DNA of 64,000 bases from Renibacterium sp043789415 (GCF_043789415.1 NZ_JBDLLW010000001.1:1984001-2048000); one strand, 5' to 3'. Counted from the stretch's first letter, positions 34,088-42,908 are shown. Notes: generated from the letters alone by a model not told the origin. Numbers and translations are program-made.

Positions 34088-36700
34088 TTACTCTCCTCGG
34101 GAGGTTGCTCGGCGCTCTTCGATCAGGCGGCCACCAAGGATTCGTTCAACTGCAGCCTGCCCCACCAACCCCGATTCCTCAATGGTCTCATCATCGGCGC
34201 TCGGAATGTCTTCAAGATAGGACGTGACGGGCTCCGGCTCGGCGACTTCTGCGATCTTCGCCTGCTGGCTCAGCCTCTGATACAGGCTGGAACCGCTCTG
34301 CTGTGCGTTCGAGGCGGAAGGCGCCGGGCTCGCCGTCACAGCCCCGGAGGCTACTGAGGGCTCAACTGAATTTGGCGCGAAGGTCTGCGCCGCGTCGTCC
34401 ACCGCGCTCGGGGCCTGCGGCGCCGGATCGGCCGGGGGTGCCTTGGAGGGTGCAACCTTTGAGCGCGGATCAGCTGAGGGTGCGGCAGTCGGGGGCGTGT
34501 CAGCCGGGGTTGCCTCGTCATGCTCGGCACGCCTCGGCTCTGCCGGCTCAGCTGACCCGCTGATCCACTCCGGAGCTTCGTTCAGCTCACCCCAGCCCGG
34601 TTCGGCGATAGCCGGTGCCGCAGTGGCCAGCCGGTTCGGCCTCGGGGCGGCTGGCTGAACCGCTGAGTCAGCCGGTTCGGCCTGAACGGGCCGTTGCCAC
34701 ACTCGTTCGCGCGGATTTTCAGGCTCGAAAGCGGCCTCCGCGGTTGGCTCCGCGGGGTCAGCCGGTGCTTTTGGGTTTGGCTCAGAGCCCCGTGCGTCGT
34801 TGGCGCTAGCCGGCGCGGCTGCACCGCTACCCGCTGAGATCTGGCATTCAACGCCCAAAGTGGACTTTATTGCAGCACGCAGGTTCTCTGCGTGCTCACC
34901 CCGGTTGAAGGCCGAGGCAAGTCCATCGGTGCTGAAATTCAGTTGCAAGGTCTGACCGTCGAAACTCTGCGGAACCGCGTTGGGAGCGATCAACGCCCAG
35001 CTGGAACGTTTGATCTTGGTCAGCTGGTCCAGCACATCAGGCCATGCCCGGCGCAGCATGTCGATGCCTTCGGCGGAAGTCGCCGAAGAGGGCTGAGGGG
35101 TTACCGGGCGCTGGTTCGGGGCCTCCGAGTCAGGGCGGAGTCCGGCGGCTTCCAACCGGTTGCCCGAAGCCGGTGCCTCGGCCGCCTGAACCGGCTCTGC
35201 CGGGCGTGAGGCACTCGACGAAGAGTTCGCTGAAGCCGAAGCCGCTGGTGTCGAGGTGGCTGGTGTCGAGGTGGCTTGAACCTCTGTGGGTGGCAGCCCC
35301 CAGCCATCGTCGTGAGCTGCCTGTGTCGTTGGTTCGCGCTGTGTCGTTGGTTCGCGCTGAATGGAAGGGTTGCGCTGAACGGAAGGGTTGGCAGCTGGGC
35401 CGCTGCCCGCCACCGGGCTGGCGACCTGAGCTGTCCGGCCATCGTCCTGGACTGCGCGGACGTCGTCCTGCTGAGCGCTGAGCTCCCGTTGGTTCTCTGC
35501 GGCAGAGGAGACAGCAGGTTTCGCAGCGGTGGGCGCGGCGTAGCTGAGCCGACGTTCAATCCGGTCCACCCGGGCGGTGATGCCGCGTTCGCTCTGATCC
35601 GCGCCGGGCAGCAGCAATCGGGCACAGAGCAACTCGAGGTGCAGCCGGGGTGAGGTGGCGCCGGTCATTTCGGTGAGCGCATTATTGGTGACGTCGGCCG
35701 CTCGGGAAAGCTCCGCACGGCCGAGTTGAGTCGATTGGGTCTGCATATGGGAGATCTGGTCCTCCGGCAGACCACGCAAAATGGCTTGAGCGCTTTCCGG
35801 CATGGCCTGGACAATGATCAGATCGCGGAATCTTTCCAGCAGATCTTCCACGAAACGGCGCGGGTCGAGACCGGTCTGAATCACCCGATCAACAGCGCGG
35901 AAGACTGTTCCGGCGTCGGCGGCTGCTAGCGCGTCCACGATTTGATCCAGCAGTGAAGCGTGGGTGTAACCGAGCAAGGAAACCGCGAGTTCGTAGTCCA
36001 GCCCTTGCTCGCCCGCGCCAGCCATCAGCTGGTCAAGCACGGAGAGTGAATCGCGGACCGAACCGCCGCCAGCGCGCACCACGAGGGAGAGCACTCCAGG
36101 GGCAACCGGGACGTGTTCCTGCTCGCAGAGCTGATTCAGGTAGGCCATCAGTGGCTCCGGCGGTACCAGCCGGAAGGGGTAGTGATGGGTCCGCGAACGA
36201 ATCGTGCCGATCACTTTATCCGGCTCGGTGGTCGCGAAGATGAACTTAATGTGCTCCGGTGGCTCTTCCACGATCTTCAGCAGCGCGTTGAAGCCAGCGC
36301 TGGTCACCATGTGGGCTTCGTCGATGATGAAGATCTTGTAGCGGTCGCGCACCGGGGCGAAGGTGGCTCGTTCGCGCAGATCGCGGGCATCGTCTACGCC
36401 ACCGTGGCTGGCCGCGTCGATCTCGATGACGTCGAGGCTACCGGGGCCGCCCCTGGCCAGTTCCACGCAGCTATCGCAGCTTCCACAAGGTGTGTCTGTG
36501 GGACCCTGGGCACAGTTGAGGCAACGGGCTAAAATCCGGGCTGAGGTGGTTTTACCGCAGCCGCGCGGGCCCGAAAACAGATAGGCGTGGTTAACCCGGT
36601 TCTTGCGCAGCGCCGTCATCAACGGTTCGGTGACGTGTTCTTGGCCGATCACGTCGGAGAACGTGTCCGGGCGGTAACGGCGGTAAAGAGCAGTGGTCAC
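34088..36700 (-). CDS. dnaX: DNA polymerase III subunit gamma/tau
   Basis: 870 residues. The clamp-loader ATPase occupies the first 370: GPRGCGKTTSARILARCLNC (Walker A and zinc Cys), CGSCDSC, KIFIIDEAHM (Walker B) and the IRSRTHHY sensor. A long Ala/Pro/Gln/Glu-rich linker (about 390-540) has short tandem repeats such as 6-residue units NPSVQR/NPSIQR/EPTTQR. A domain near 545-640 (MLRRAWPDVLDQLTKIKRSSWALIAPNA) resembles the tau C-terminal region, followed by another disordered tail. It loads the sliding clamp at the replication fork. Confidence 0.95.
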   Translation of the reverse strand: MTTALYRRYRPDTFSDVIGQEHVTEPLMTALRKNRVNHAYLFSGPRGCGKTTSARILARCLNCAQGPTDTPCGSCDSCVELARGGPGSLDVIEIDAASHGGVDDARDLRERATFAPVRDRYKIFIIDEAHMVTSAGFNALLKIVEEPPEHIKFIFATTEPDKVIGTIRSRTHHYPFRLVPPEPLMAYLNQLCEQEHVPVAPGVLSLVVRAGGGSVRDSLSVLDQLMAGAGEQGLDYELAVSLLGYTHASLLDQIVDALAAADAGTVFRAVDRVIQTGLDPRRFVEDLLERFRDLIIVQAMPESAQAILRGLPEDQISHMQTQSTQLGRAELSRAADVTNNALTEMTGATSPRLHLELLCARLLLPGADQSERGITARVDRIERRLSYAAPTAAKPAVSSAAENQRELSAQQDDVRAVQDDGRTAQVASPVAGSGPAANPSVQRNPSIQREPTTQREPTTQAAHDDGWGLPPTEVQATSTPATSTPAASASANSSSSASRPAEPVQAAEAPASGNRLEAAGLRPDSEAPNQRPVTPQPSSATSAEGIDMLRRAWPDVLDQLTKIKRSSWALIAPNAVPQSFDGQTLQLNFSTDGLASAFNRGEHAENLRAAIKSTLGVECQISAGSGAAAPASANDARGSEPNPKAPADPAEPTAEAAFEPENPRERVWQRPVQAEPADSAVQPAAPRPNRLATAAPAIAEPGWGELNEAPEWISGSAEPAEPRRAEHDEATPADTPPTAAPSADPRSKVAPSKAPPADPAPQAPSAVDDAAQTFAPNSVEPSVASGAVTASPAPSASNAQQSGSSLYQRLSQQAKIAEVAEPEPVTSYLEDIPSADDETIEESGLVGQAAVERILGGRLIEERRATSRGE

Positions 36701-36745
36701 TTAAGAAACCTTAGTGCTTGAGGCTGACAGTTTCACCATTGTCGC

Positions 36746-37603
36746 TCAGGCGTGGATGGTCCACGGCTCGCGCGGCAGGGCTGTTGGATCGAAAACCTCG
36801 AGGGCCCGGGGGAGCGAAGCGGGCAGCCCTAGGGAATCGAAGATCAGTTGCAAGGCGTGCTCTGTTCCCAGTTCTCGTAAAGTCACCGCACCATCACGTT
36901 TAGCGAGCCGCTGGCCTTGCGGATTGAGAGCCAGTGGGACGTGGATGTATTGCGGAATCGGGTAGCCGAGCAGACCGGCTAAATAGGCTTGACGAGGGGC
37001 GGAACTGAGCAGATCGTCACCGCGGACGATCTGGTCTATCCGCTGAGCGGCATCGTCCACCACGACCGCGAGATTGTAGGCCGGAACCCCGTCATTGCGG
37101 ATCACCACGAAGTCATCGACTTCGCCTCGGTAATCGCCGTGCAGCAGATCGTGGACCTGAAAACTGTCGGTCGCTGCGCGCAGTCGCAGAGCAGCCGGGC
37201 GTTCGCGGCGTTTTTCCGCACGCTCCGACGCGGAGAGGTTGCGGCAGGTTCCCGGATAGTGACCCGGGATGGTGTGGGGCGCGGAGGCTGCCTCGGCGAT
37301 ATCGCGGCGGGTGCAGAAGCACTCGAAGAGCAGGTCTCTCGCCCTGAGCTGGTCGACAGCATCGAGATACAGTTCGCTTCGCTCGCTCTGTCTCACCGGT
37401 GGCTCGTCCCAGTCCAGGCCAATCGCTGCGAGATCTTGGATCTGCTCGGCCTCGGAGCCAGCTCGTACTCGGTCTAGATCTTCGATGCGCAGGAGGAATT
37501 TGCGATGAGTGTGCTTGGCGAAGAGCCAAGCCAAGATGGCGGTACGGAGGTTTCCCAGATGGAATTCGCCGGAGGGGCTCGGCGCAAAACGGCCAGCGGG
37601 CAT
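36746..37603 (-). CDS. gluQ: Glutamyl-Q tRNA(Asp) synthetase
   Basis: 285 residues, short form lacking an anticodon-binding domain. It attaches glutamate to queuosine in tRNA-Asp. It has RFAPSPSGEFHLGNLRTA (HIGH-like), zinc ligands in ECFCTRRD and HYPGTCR, and the KMSKR-like RLAKRDGAV. The ATG at 37603 has AAGGAG seven bases upstream and starts just before the catalytic motif; the longer frame would include the SRP RNA region and is rejected. dnaX follows 45 bases downstream. Confidence 0.9.
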   Translation of the reverse strand: MPAGRFAPSPSGEFHLGNLRTAILAWLFAKHTHRKFLLRIEDLDRVRAGSEAEQIQDLAAIGLDWDEPPVRQSERSELYLDAVDQLRARDLLFECFCTRRDIAEAASAPHTIPGHYPGTCRNLSASERAEKRRERPAALRLRAATDSFQVHDLLHGDYRGEVDDFVVIRNDGVPAYNLAVVVDDAAQRIDQIVRGDDLLSSAPRQAYLAGLLGYPIPQYIHVPLALNPQGQRLAKRDGAVTLRELGTEHALQLIFDSLGLPASLPRALEVFDPTALPREPWTIHA

Positions 37604-37627
37604 GCGGTGCTCCTTGGAAATGGAGGA

Positions 37628-37710
37628 CCCCTCGTGCACCCGCCAGAGCCTACTTACCCTTGCTACCTTCCGGTCCTGGGGGAGTTCGCAGGATGACGCC
37701 GCACGAGGGG
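37628..37710 (-). ncRNA. ffs: Signal recognition particle RNA, small bacterial type (4.5S)
   Basis: On the minus strand a 10-bp terminal stem (37628-37637 with 37701-37710) closes a rod with the conserved apical part CAGGACCGGAAGGTAGCAAG, the GGAAG-type tetraloop and the AGCA internal loop that bind Ffh. The size and the position near dnaX fit actinobacterial 4.5S RNA genes. Ends are approximate by a few bases. The gluQ ribosome binding site begins about 12 bases after its 3' end. Confidence 0.85.
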
Positions 37711-37922
37711 CTGCCAATAAGTTTAGCCGAAATTTCGTCAGGGGTTCGCCAGCTGGGTTTTTGAGCGAGAAGTGGAGACCTCGGACGGCCGTTGGGGGAC
37801 TGAATACGGTCTTGAATCTCCGGTCGAACCGGCGGATTTCTTGGCAGCCCTTGCTTTCGGGTATTCTGGAGTCTGCTCTTCTGCGCCTTACCTCTTTGCG
37901 GGTGAGGTGTGTGATTGCAAAA

Positions 37923-38010
37923 GGAGGATTCGCCTAGCGGCCTATGGCGCACGCCTGGAACGCGTGTTGGGTTAACGCCCTCGGGGGTTCAAATCCCCCA
38001 TCCTCCGCCA
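37923..38010 (+). tRNA. tRNA-Ser (GGA anticodon)
   Basis: Acceptor GGAGGAT pairs with ATCCTCC (38000-38006). D arm, a long variable arm typical of serine tRNAs, T arm with GGTTCAAATCC, and anticodon GGA in the loop CTGGAAC are visible. Discriminator G and CCA (38008-38010) are encoded. Confidence 0.93.
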
Positions 38011-38017
38011 GTTATTC

Positions 38018-38058
38018 AAACCCGGTCCACACGAGAGTGTGGGTCGGGTTTGTTTTTT
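38018..38058 (+). terminator. Intrinsic terminator after tRNA-Ser
   Basis: AAACCCG-GTCCACAC pairs with GTGTGGGTCGGGTTT around a GAGA loop and is followed by GTTTTTT. It begins eight bases after the tRNA end and is a textbook Rho-independent terminator. Confidence 0.9.
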
Positions 38059-38536
38059 GTCCGGCGCAGCTGATCAGCACGGAGTGCGGCCTCTAGTCGC
38101 GTTGTGACCGCGCTTTGGCCTATTCGGTGGTGAAGATTGTTGTGTTGTGCACATCGACGCGTGAAGCGTCTTCTTCTGTGCCGGTGGCAGCTAGCGCCTA
38201 TTTCCAGGGCTGAGGGCAGGGTTTTGCGCGGTGGCGAGTCATCTTGGCGATTCGCCCTGGTGGCTAAGAACCTCAGGGCGTCCGCGAACATCATGGTTCG
38301 TATCAGTCAGCTAGGAGCCATTAAAGTCTCTGGTTACTGCAAGGATTTTTAGCCACCGAGCACGCTTGCCCACACGGAAATTTCAGGTACGCGAGATGAG
38401 CTAGCAAGCTCATACAACCGTTAAACACGGTTTCGGAAACTCTGCAAGCCCGGATTTAAATACCCCGTTTTCCAGGACTTGCATCGGAACAAAGAATGCC
38501 GGTGAAGAAATTCCTGTCAGTTTTTACCGCACAGTC
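38059..38536. other. Non-coding gap after tRNA-Ser
   Basis: About 480 bases without a supportable gene. The open frames in it are short (70-92 residues), lack ribosome binding sites and have no recognisable motif. A 7-bp hairpin (ATGAGCT...AGCTCAT) lies near 38395-38412, and an imperfect GCAAG-type inverted repeat near 38440-38482 could be the end of the SDR transcript. Its lower GC content and position beside a tRNA gene fit a decayed insertion site, but no integrase or direct repeat of the tRNA end was found in the window. Confidence 0.5.
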
Positions 38537-39331
38537 TTACGGCAGGATCGAGTCCACATACCCGCCGTCCACCCGGACTGCCGCGCCGGTGGTCGCCGAG
38601 GCGAGTGAGGAGGATAGGTAAACCACCAAGTTGGCGATTTCCTCGGGTTCGATGAGACGCTTAATCAGCGATTGCGGGCGGTGCAGCCGCATGAATTCAC
38701 GCTGCGCTTCATCCCAGGGAAGTTCTTTATCGACCAACTGGTACACGAAGTCCTCCACTCCAGCGGTGTGAGTCGGCCCTGCGATCACCGAATTCACCGT
38801 GACACCGGTACCGGCTGCCGCTTTGGCGAAGCCGCGAGAAACCCCGAGCATTGCGGTCTTGGAAACCCCATAGTGGATCATCTCCTCAGGGATAACAACC
38901 GCCGAATCGCTTGCAATATAGCTGATCCGACCCCAGCCCGCTGACATCATGGCTGGCAGATAGGCGCGGGTCAGCCTGACCGCCGCGAGAACATTCACGT
39001 CGAAATACCGCAGCCACTCTTCATCGGTGATCTCCAAAGCGTCTTTGACCCCGAAGATACCAAGATTATTGACCAGAATATCCACGCTGGGAACGATGCT
39101 CAGAGCCTTAGCCACACCCTCTTCAGTGGCGATATCAGTGGTGAGTTCAACGACGTCGGCTCCCGCAACTTGAGTGCGAATCCCCTCGGCTGCTTTGACG
39201 ACCGCTTCTTCATGCCTGCCGTTGATCACCACTCGAGCTCCAGAGCTCGCTAAACCCGTGGCAATGGCGAGCCCGATTCCTTGAGTGGAACCACTAATCA
39301 GAGCTGTCTTGCCGGAAAGATCGATGTGCAT
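38537..39331 (-). CDS. Short-chain dehydrogenase/reductase
   Basis: 264 residues. It has the classical SDR layout: cofactor motif ALISGSTQGIGLAIA, NNLGIFG, catalytic Ser (SYIASDSAV) and HYGVSKTAMLG (Tyr-x-x-x-Lys). The C-terminus VRVDGGYVDSIL fits 3-oxoacyl-ACP-reductase-like or sugar dehydrogenase members. An extra segment VEDFVYQLVDKELPWDEAQREFMRLHRPQSL between 195 and 225 is characteristic of a subfamily. It uses NAD(P)H for a carbonyl or alcohol substrate, unknown here. Divergent from the excalibur gene. Confidence 0.9.
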   Translation of the reverse strand: MHIDLSGKTALISGSTQGIGLAIATGLASSGARVVINGRHEEAVVKAAEGIRTQVAGADVVELTTDIATEEGVAKALSIVPSVDILVNNLGIFGVKDALEITDEEWLRYFDVNVLAAVRLTRAYLPAMMSAGWGRISYIASDSAVVIPEEMIHYGVSKTAMLGVSRGFAKAAAGTGVTVNSVIAGPTHTAGVEDFVYQLVDKELPWDEAQREFMRLHRPQSLIKRLIEPEEIANLVVYLSSSLASATTGAAVRVDGGYVDSILP

Positions 39332-39420
39332 GGGTTTTCTCCTAAGCTGCGTGCCTGATTAACTACGTTAGCGACTGCTCTCTCTCCGGGTCTATTGATA
39401 ATTCAGCTAAGTCCATCGAT

Positions 39421-39439
39421 AAATTTAGTACCTAAATTT
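39421..39439. promoter_or_regulatory. 8-bp inverted repeat between SDR and excalibur genes
   Basis: AAATTTAG (39421-39428), a 3-base spacer and CTAAATTT (39432-39439) form a perfect operator-like site in the A/T-rich divergent intergenic region, about 60 bases upstream of the 39498 start and 90 upstream of the SDR start. The binding protein is unknown. Confidence 0.45.
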
Positions 39440-39497
39440 CTTTCAAATTTATTAAATAGCCGGTATGATTTCACATCGTATGAAATGAGAAGGAATC

Positions 39498-40229
39498 ATG
39501 ATGAAGCCAATAAGTCAGCAGCCAAACCCAGTGCCCGGTCGTAGCGACGCAGCGATCAATTCGCTTTCCTCGAAAAGGCGGATTGCACCGTGGATCGTTC
39601 TGGGGGCCATTACTCTTCTCTCTCTTCTTGGACTCGGCGGGGGTTTTGGCGGCTTCCTGGCGGTTTTTGGGTTCTTGCTTATTCTGGTCTCACTCATAGT
39701 TATTGTCTTTGGCCGCGGTGGCTGGGCCTGGATGCGCTCTAGGGCTCATGCCCTAGTGGGGCTGGCTGCGGCCGTTAGTTTACTGATTGCGGGAGCTGCA
39801 ACAGCAAGCACAAGTAACAGAACCGAAGTTGCTGCTGTAAGTCCTGATGTCTCGATCAGCACTTCTCAACCAGTCAGTACCCCCGCAATTACGACAGCGT
39901 CGCCCGCTGCTACGACTACTGCAATGCCAACACCAACAAGGATTCCGAGTGCGCCATCAACCACCAAACCTGAGGTAGCCGCGCCCCAAATCCCAGCTCC
40001 TCGGCCGCTTGTGCAAAAGCCTGCCCCGGCTCCTGTTCCAGCACCGAAGCCCTTGGTCAAGCCGGCGCCAGCACCTCAACAGACGGTGGCGCCACCGCCG
40101 GCTGGGGTGTACTACGCGAATTGCGCGGAAGCGCGTAAGGCGGGGGCTGCTCCGCTGCACATCGGTCAGCCGGGTTATCGGCCAAAATTGGATGGCGATC
40201 ATGATGGAGTTGCCTGTGAGCGGAACTGA
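39498..40229 (+). CDS. Membrane protein with C-terminal excalibur calcium-binding domain
   Basis: 243 residues. Two or three membrane helices lie in residues 28-100, then a long Thr/Ser/Pro/Ala linker (105-200). The C-terminal excalibur domain reads YYANCAEARKAGAAPL...GYRPKLDGDHDGVACE, with the DxDxDGxxCE calcium-binding loop. Such domains sit on secreted nucleases and surface proteins; no enzymatic domain is present here. AAGGAA precedes the ATG. The stop is 8 bases from the convergent reductase. Confidence 0.88.
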   Translation: MMKPISQQPNPVPGRSDAAINSLSSKRRIAPWIVLGAITLLSLLGLGGGFGGFLAVFGFLLILVSLIVIVFGRGGWAWMRSRAHALVGLAAAVSLLIAGAATASTSNRTEVAAVSPDVSISTSQPVSTPAITTASPAATTTAMPTPTRIPSAPSTTKPEVAAPQIPAPRPLVQKPAPAPVPAPKPLVKPAPAPQQTVAPPPAGVYYANCAEARKAGAAPLHIGQPGYRPKLDGDHDGVACERN

Positions 40230-40237
40230 TCCCTGCT

Positions 40238-40810
40238 TCAGCCCACAGCCGCAAACGACGGCGTGAATAACCTCTCAGCGGCCATCAAGGCCTTCTCGTC
40301 TCTCAAGATGTCCCCCGGATGATCGCCGGTGCCATATAAGAAACCGCCCCAGTGCATGCCCATATATTCAGCACTGAGTTGCAGCGAGGTGGATAACCCC
40401 GAGGCCTTTTCGGCATTGCGTGTATTGCCCACCGTGATGCCCCATAAGGTGCGCTCCGCCATCTGCTGCCGGAAGCCCAGGCCAGGGATCTTGAGCCAAG
40501 TGGACCAGTAATCCAGATAGCGCTTTACCGGCGCCGAGAGACTGTACCAATACAGCGGTGAGGCAATGACCAGATCACTGGCCCGCAGCGTGGCTGCAAG
40601 CAAGGTGCCTTCATTACCGTCGGGGTAGATCGGCGGCGCGCTCTCCGAGTCATCGGCGTCCTCGAAATCCCGCAATGGTAGCTCCAAGAGATTGATCCAT
40701 TCCGAACTCGCGCCCTCCGGGAGATTTGCGCGGGCTCTTCGGGCGAGCGCGGCGGTATTTCCACCACTGCGCGAGCTGCCTTCAATAAAAACGAAATGAC
40801 GATTGCTCAT
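40238..40810 (-). CDS. NAD(P)H-dependent FMN reductase / flavodoxin-like oxidoreductase
   Basis: 190 residues of flavodoxin-like fold: EGSSRSGGNTAALARRA is the FMN phosphate loop, and ASPLYWYSLSAPVKRYLDYW the second flavin-contact segment, both typical of NADPH-dependent FMN reductases and quinone reductases. It is cytoplasmic and transfers electrons from NAD(P)H to flavin, quinone or azo compounds. Located between the excalibur gene and an MFS exporter; a 13-bp hairpin separates it from the latter. Confidence 0.88.
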   Translation of the reverse strand: MSNRHFVFIEGSSRSGGNTAALARRARANLPEGASSEWINLLELPLRDFEDADDSESAPPIYPDGNEGTLLAATLRASDLVIASPLYWYSLSAPVKRYLDYWSTWLKIPGLGFRQQMAERTLWGITVGNTRNAEKASGLSTSLQLSAEYMGMHWGGFLYGTGDHPGDILRDEKALMAAERLFTPSFAAVG

Positions 40811-40832
40811 ATCGGTCCTCTCATTGAAGTCG

Positions 40833-40867
40833 TTGGCCTGGGATCATCAGAGACGATCCCAGGCCAA
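40833..40867 (-). terminator. 13-bp perfect hairpin between MFS and reductase genes
   Basis: TTGGCCTGGGATC (40833-40845) pairs perfectly with 40855-40867 around a 9-base loop. It lies after the MFS stop on the minus strand and so most likely ends that transcript before the reductase gene. Confidence 0.7.
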
Positions 40868-40893
40868 GGACTGTGAACATCTAAGTCGTCGGC

Positions 40894-42381
40894 CTAGACC
40901 TCGACTACTGCCTTCTGGGCAAGTGCCTTGGCTCGGCGGCGAGGTGCCGCAGCGATCAGTAGGGCGGCGAGAGCGACGGCGGCACTCAGGATCAACCCGG
41001 GGCGGAAGGTGTCCAGCATCGCAGCAGGGCTACTGGCCGAAGAAGCCGAAGAAGCAGAATGCGAGCCGGTTACCAGCGCCGTGGTCACGGCCAGCACGAG
41101 TGCTGCGCCGACCTGCCCGCTGGTCTGGATCAGCCCCGCCGCCAGACCCTGTTCGTCGTCGTGGATCCCTGCGGTGGCTTGTACATTGATCGAGGGAAAC
41201 CCGAGGGCGAAGCCAATTCCGAGCAGAATCACCGAGGGCAGGATATCCGCCGCATAGCTCGGGCTGGTGCCCACCCGCAGGAACAGCACATAACCCAGGG
41301 TGAGGGCGATCAAGCCCGCCACGATCAGCCGGGTGGCACCAATCCGATCGATCAGCTTAGAGGCGAAGGGGGAACTGGCCACCACGATTAGTCCGGTTGG
41401 CAGCAGGGCCAAAGCCATCCCCAGTGGTGACCAGCCGAGCACATTTTGCAGGTACATGGTGAGGATGAACTGGAAGCTGAGATAAGAGCCGAATAGCCCG
41501 ATAATACTGAGATTGGCCCGAGCTACCCAGCCTTGACGCAGAATCCCGAAGCGGATCAGCGGGTGCCTGACCTTGGTTTCAATCAATCCGAAAGCGCCCA
41601 GGATGAGTGCCGAGACGATGAATCCAATAATCGTCCGCGGTGAACCCCAGCCGACTTCGGGTGCGGAGACCAGGGTGTAGACAAGCCCCAGCATGCCGAG
41701 AGCGAGTGTTATGGCCCCGCCGATATCGTGACCGCCTTCGGTGCTCGGCTTATCCTTCGGGATGTATTTCAAGCCGAGAAGCACTGCGACGACGGCGATC
41801 GGCACCGCGATCAGGAAGGTCCAACGCCAGCTCAACGTCGTCATCAACCCGCCGAGCACCAGTCCGAGGGAGAACCCGCTCGCGCCGAAGGTGGAATAGA
41901 TGGAAATCGCTCGGTTGCGAGGCTTGCCCTCAGCGAAGTTGGTGGTGATGATCGAGAATCCGGTGGGCGCGGTGAAAGCAGCCGCCAAGCCCTTGATGAA
42001 GCGGGTTGCGATCAGCAGCGTTGGGTCGTTGACCAAGCCACCCAGCAGGGAGGCTACCGCGAAGACGCTCAACGCGATCAGGAAGATCTTGCGCCGGCCC
42101 AGCAGGTCGGCCATCCGGCCGCCCAGCAGCAGAAGGCTGCCGTAGCCGAGCACATAACCGGAGACGATCCACTGCAAAGATTCGGTACTCAGGCCAAGTT
42201 CGCGGCCCATCGAGGGGAGCGCGACGCCGACCATGGAGACGTCCAGCCCGTCGAGGGCTAGCACGGTGCAGAGCACGATCAGCAGCATTATCTGGGTGGC
42301 CGACCATTTGTTATTCAGTGTGGAATCCGCTGCGGCGGAATCCTGCGCCGAGCGCCCGGCGGTGAGTTCTGTTGCGGTCAT
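40894..42381 (-). CDS. MFS drug transporter, DHA2-like (14 helices)
   Basis: 495 residues with about fourteen membrane helices. DHA2 features are LDGLDVSMVGVALPSMGRELGLSTESLQWIVSGYVLGYGSLLLLGGRMADLLGRRKIF (motifs A and D1) and the GFSLGLVLGGLMTTLSWRWTFLI motif C-type stretch. It is a proton-driven exporter of drugs or toxic compounds. Divergent from the MarR gene, with two operator-like palindromes between them, so repression by MarR and derepression by substrate is the likely control. Confidence 0.92.
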   Translation of the reverse strand: MTATELTAGRSAQDSAAADSTLNNKWSATQIMLLIVLCTVLALDGLDVSMVGVALPSMGRELGLSTESLQWIVSGYVLGYGSLLLLGGRMADLLGRRKIFLIALSVFAVASLLGGLVNDPTLLIATRFIKGLAAAFTAPTGFSIITTNFAEGKPRNRAISIYSTFGASGFSLGLVLGGLMTTLSWRWTFLIAVPIAVVAVLLGLKYIPKDKPSTEGGHDIGGAITLALGMLGLVYTLVSAPEVGWGSPRTIIGFIVSALILGAFGLIETKVRHPLIRFGILRQGWVARANLSIIGLFGSYLSFQFILTMYLQNVLGWSPLGMALALLPTGLIVVASSPFASKLIDRIGATRLIVAGLIALTLGYVLFLRVGTSPSYAADILPSVILLGIGFALGFPSINVQATAGIHDDEQGLAAGLIQTSGQVGAALVLAVTTALVTGSHSASSASSASSPAAMLDTFRPGLILSAAVALAALLIAAAPRRRAKALAQKAVVEV

Positions 42382-42402
42382 GAGACCAAACTATATGACG
42401 CA

Positions 42403-42443
42403 TCATTGAATGACAAGGAAAAATATTACTCAGAATTTAATTC
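42403..42443. promoter_or_regulatory. Two 11-bp palindromes, candidate MarR operators
   Basis: TCATTGAATGA (42403-42413) and GAATTTAATTC (42433-42443) are each perfect 5-1-5 palindromes and start exactly 30 bases apart in the 85-base gap between the divergent MFS and MarR genes. Thirty bases is close to three helical turns, so two dimers could bind on one face. Confidence 0.5.
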
Positions 42444-42466
42444 TTCATCATGGTAAAGTGGCGGTC

Positions 42467-42901
42467 ATGGGAAACACTGTTGGAGTCCCCTCCAGCGCAG
42501 CAGCGCCGTCACTGATCGTCGATAGCGCCGAAGTGGGACTGGTTGAGCAATGGCGCTCAGTGCAAGATGCATATTTGCGTACCTCGAACGCGATTGAACG
42601 AGAGCTGGAAAGCCAGTTCGACATCGGCTACAACGAGTTCGAGATCCTGGACCTACTCGCGGAGTACTCCGCGGAACAGTGCCGGATGAAAGACCTGGCC
42701 ATTGAATCCCCGCTCACCCAGAGCGCTCTCTCCCGGATCGTGGACCGTTTGGAAAAAGCCGGGTTAGTAGATCGAGCCGCTTGCCCCCTCGACCGGCGCA
42801 GCATGATCGTCGGCCTCAGTGAAAAGGGCAGGGAAGTGTACGCTCGGGCGGCCACCGTTCAGCGTTCCGTGCTCAAACAATGCCTGGGTCAAGAGGGCTG
42901 A
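42467..42901 (+). CDS. MarR family transcriptional regulator
   Basis: 144 residues from the ATG at 42467. The winged helix is seen in FDIGYNEFEILDLLAEY, MKDLAIESPLTQSALSRIVDRLEKAGLVDRAACPLDRRSMIVGLSEKGREVY, ending in the acidic, Arg-rich wing. The protein probably represses the divergent MFS exporter and itself. No Shine-Dalgarno is clear; the in-frame ATG at 42410 would put the start inside the first palindrome. Confidence 0.9.
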   Translation: MGNTVGVPSSAAAPSLIVDSAEVGLVEQWRSVQDAYLRTSNAIERELESQFDIGYNEFEILDLLAEYSAEQCRMKDLAIESPLTQSALSRIVDRLEKAGLVDRAACPLDRRSMIVGLSEKGREVYARAATVQRSVLKQCLGQEG

Positions 42902-42908
42902 ACCTGAC

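Noticed and set aside
38016..38352. Short frames beside tRNA-Ser (71 and 92 codons)
   Set aside because: No ribosome site, no motif, and one overlaps the tRNA terminator.
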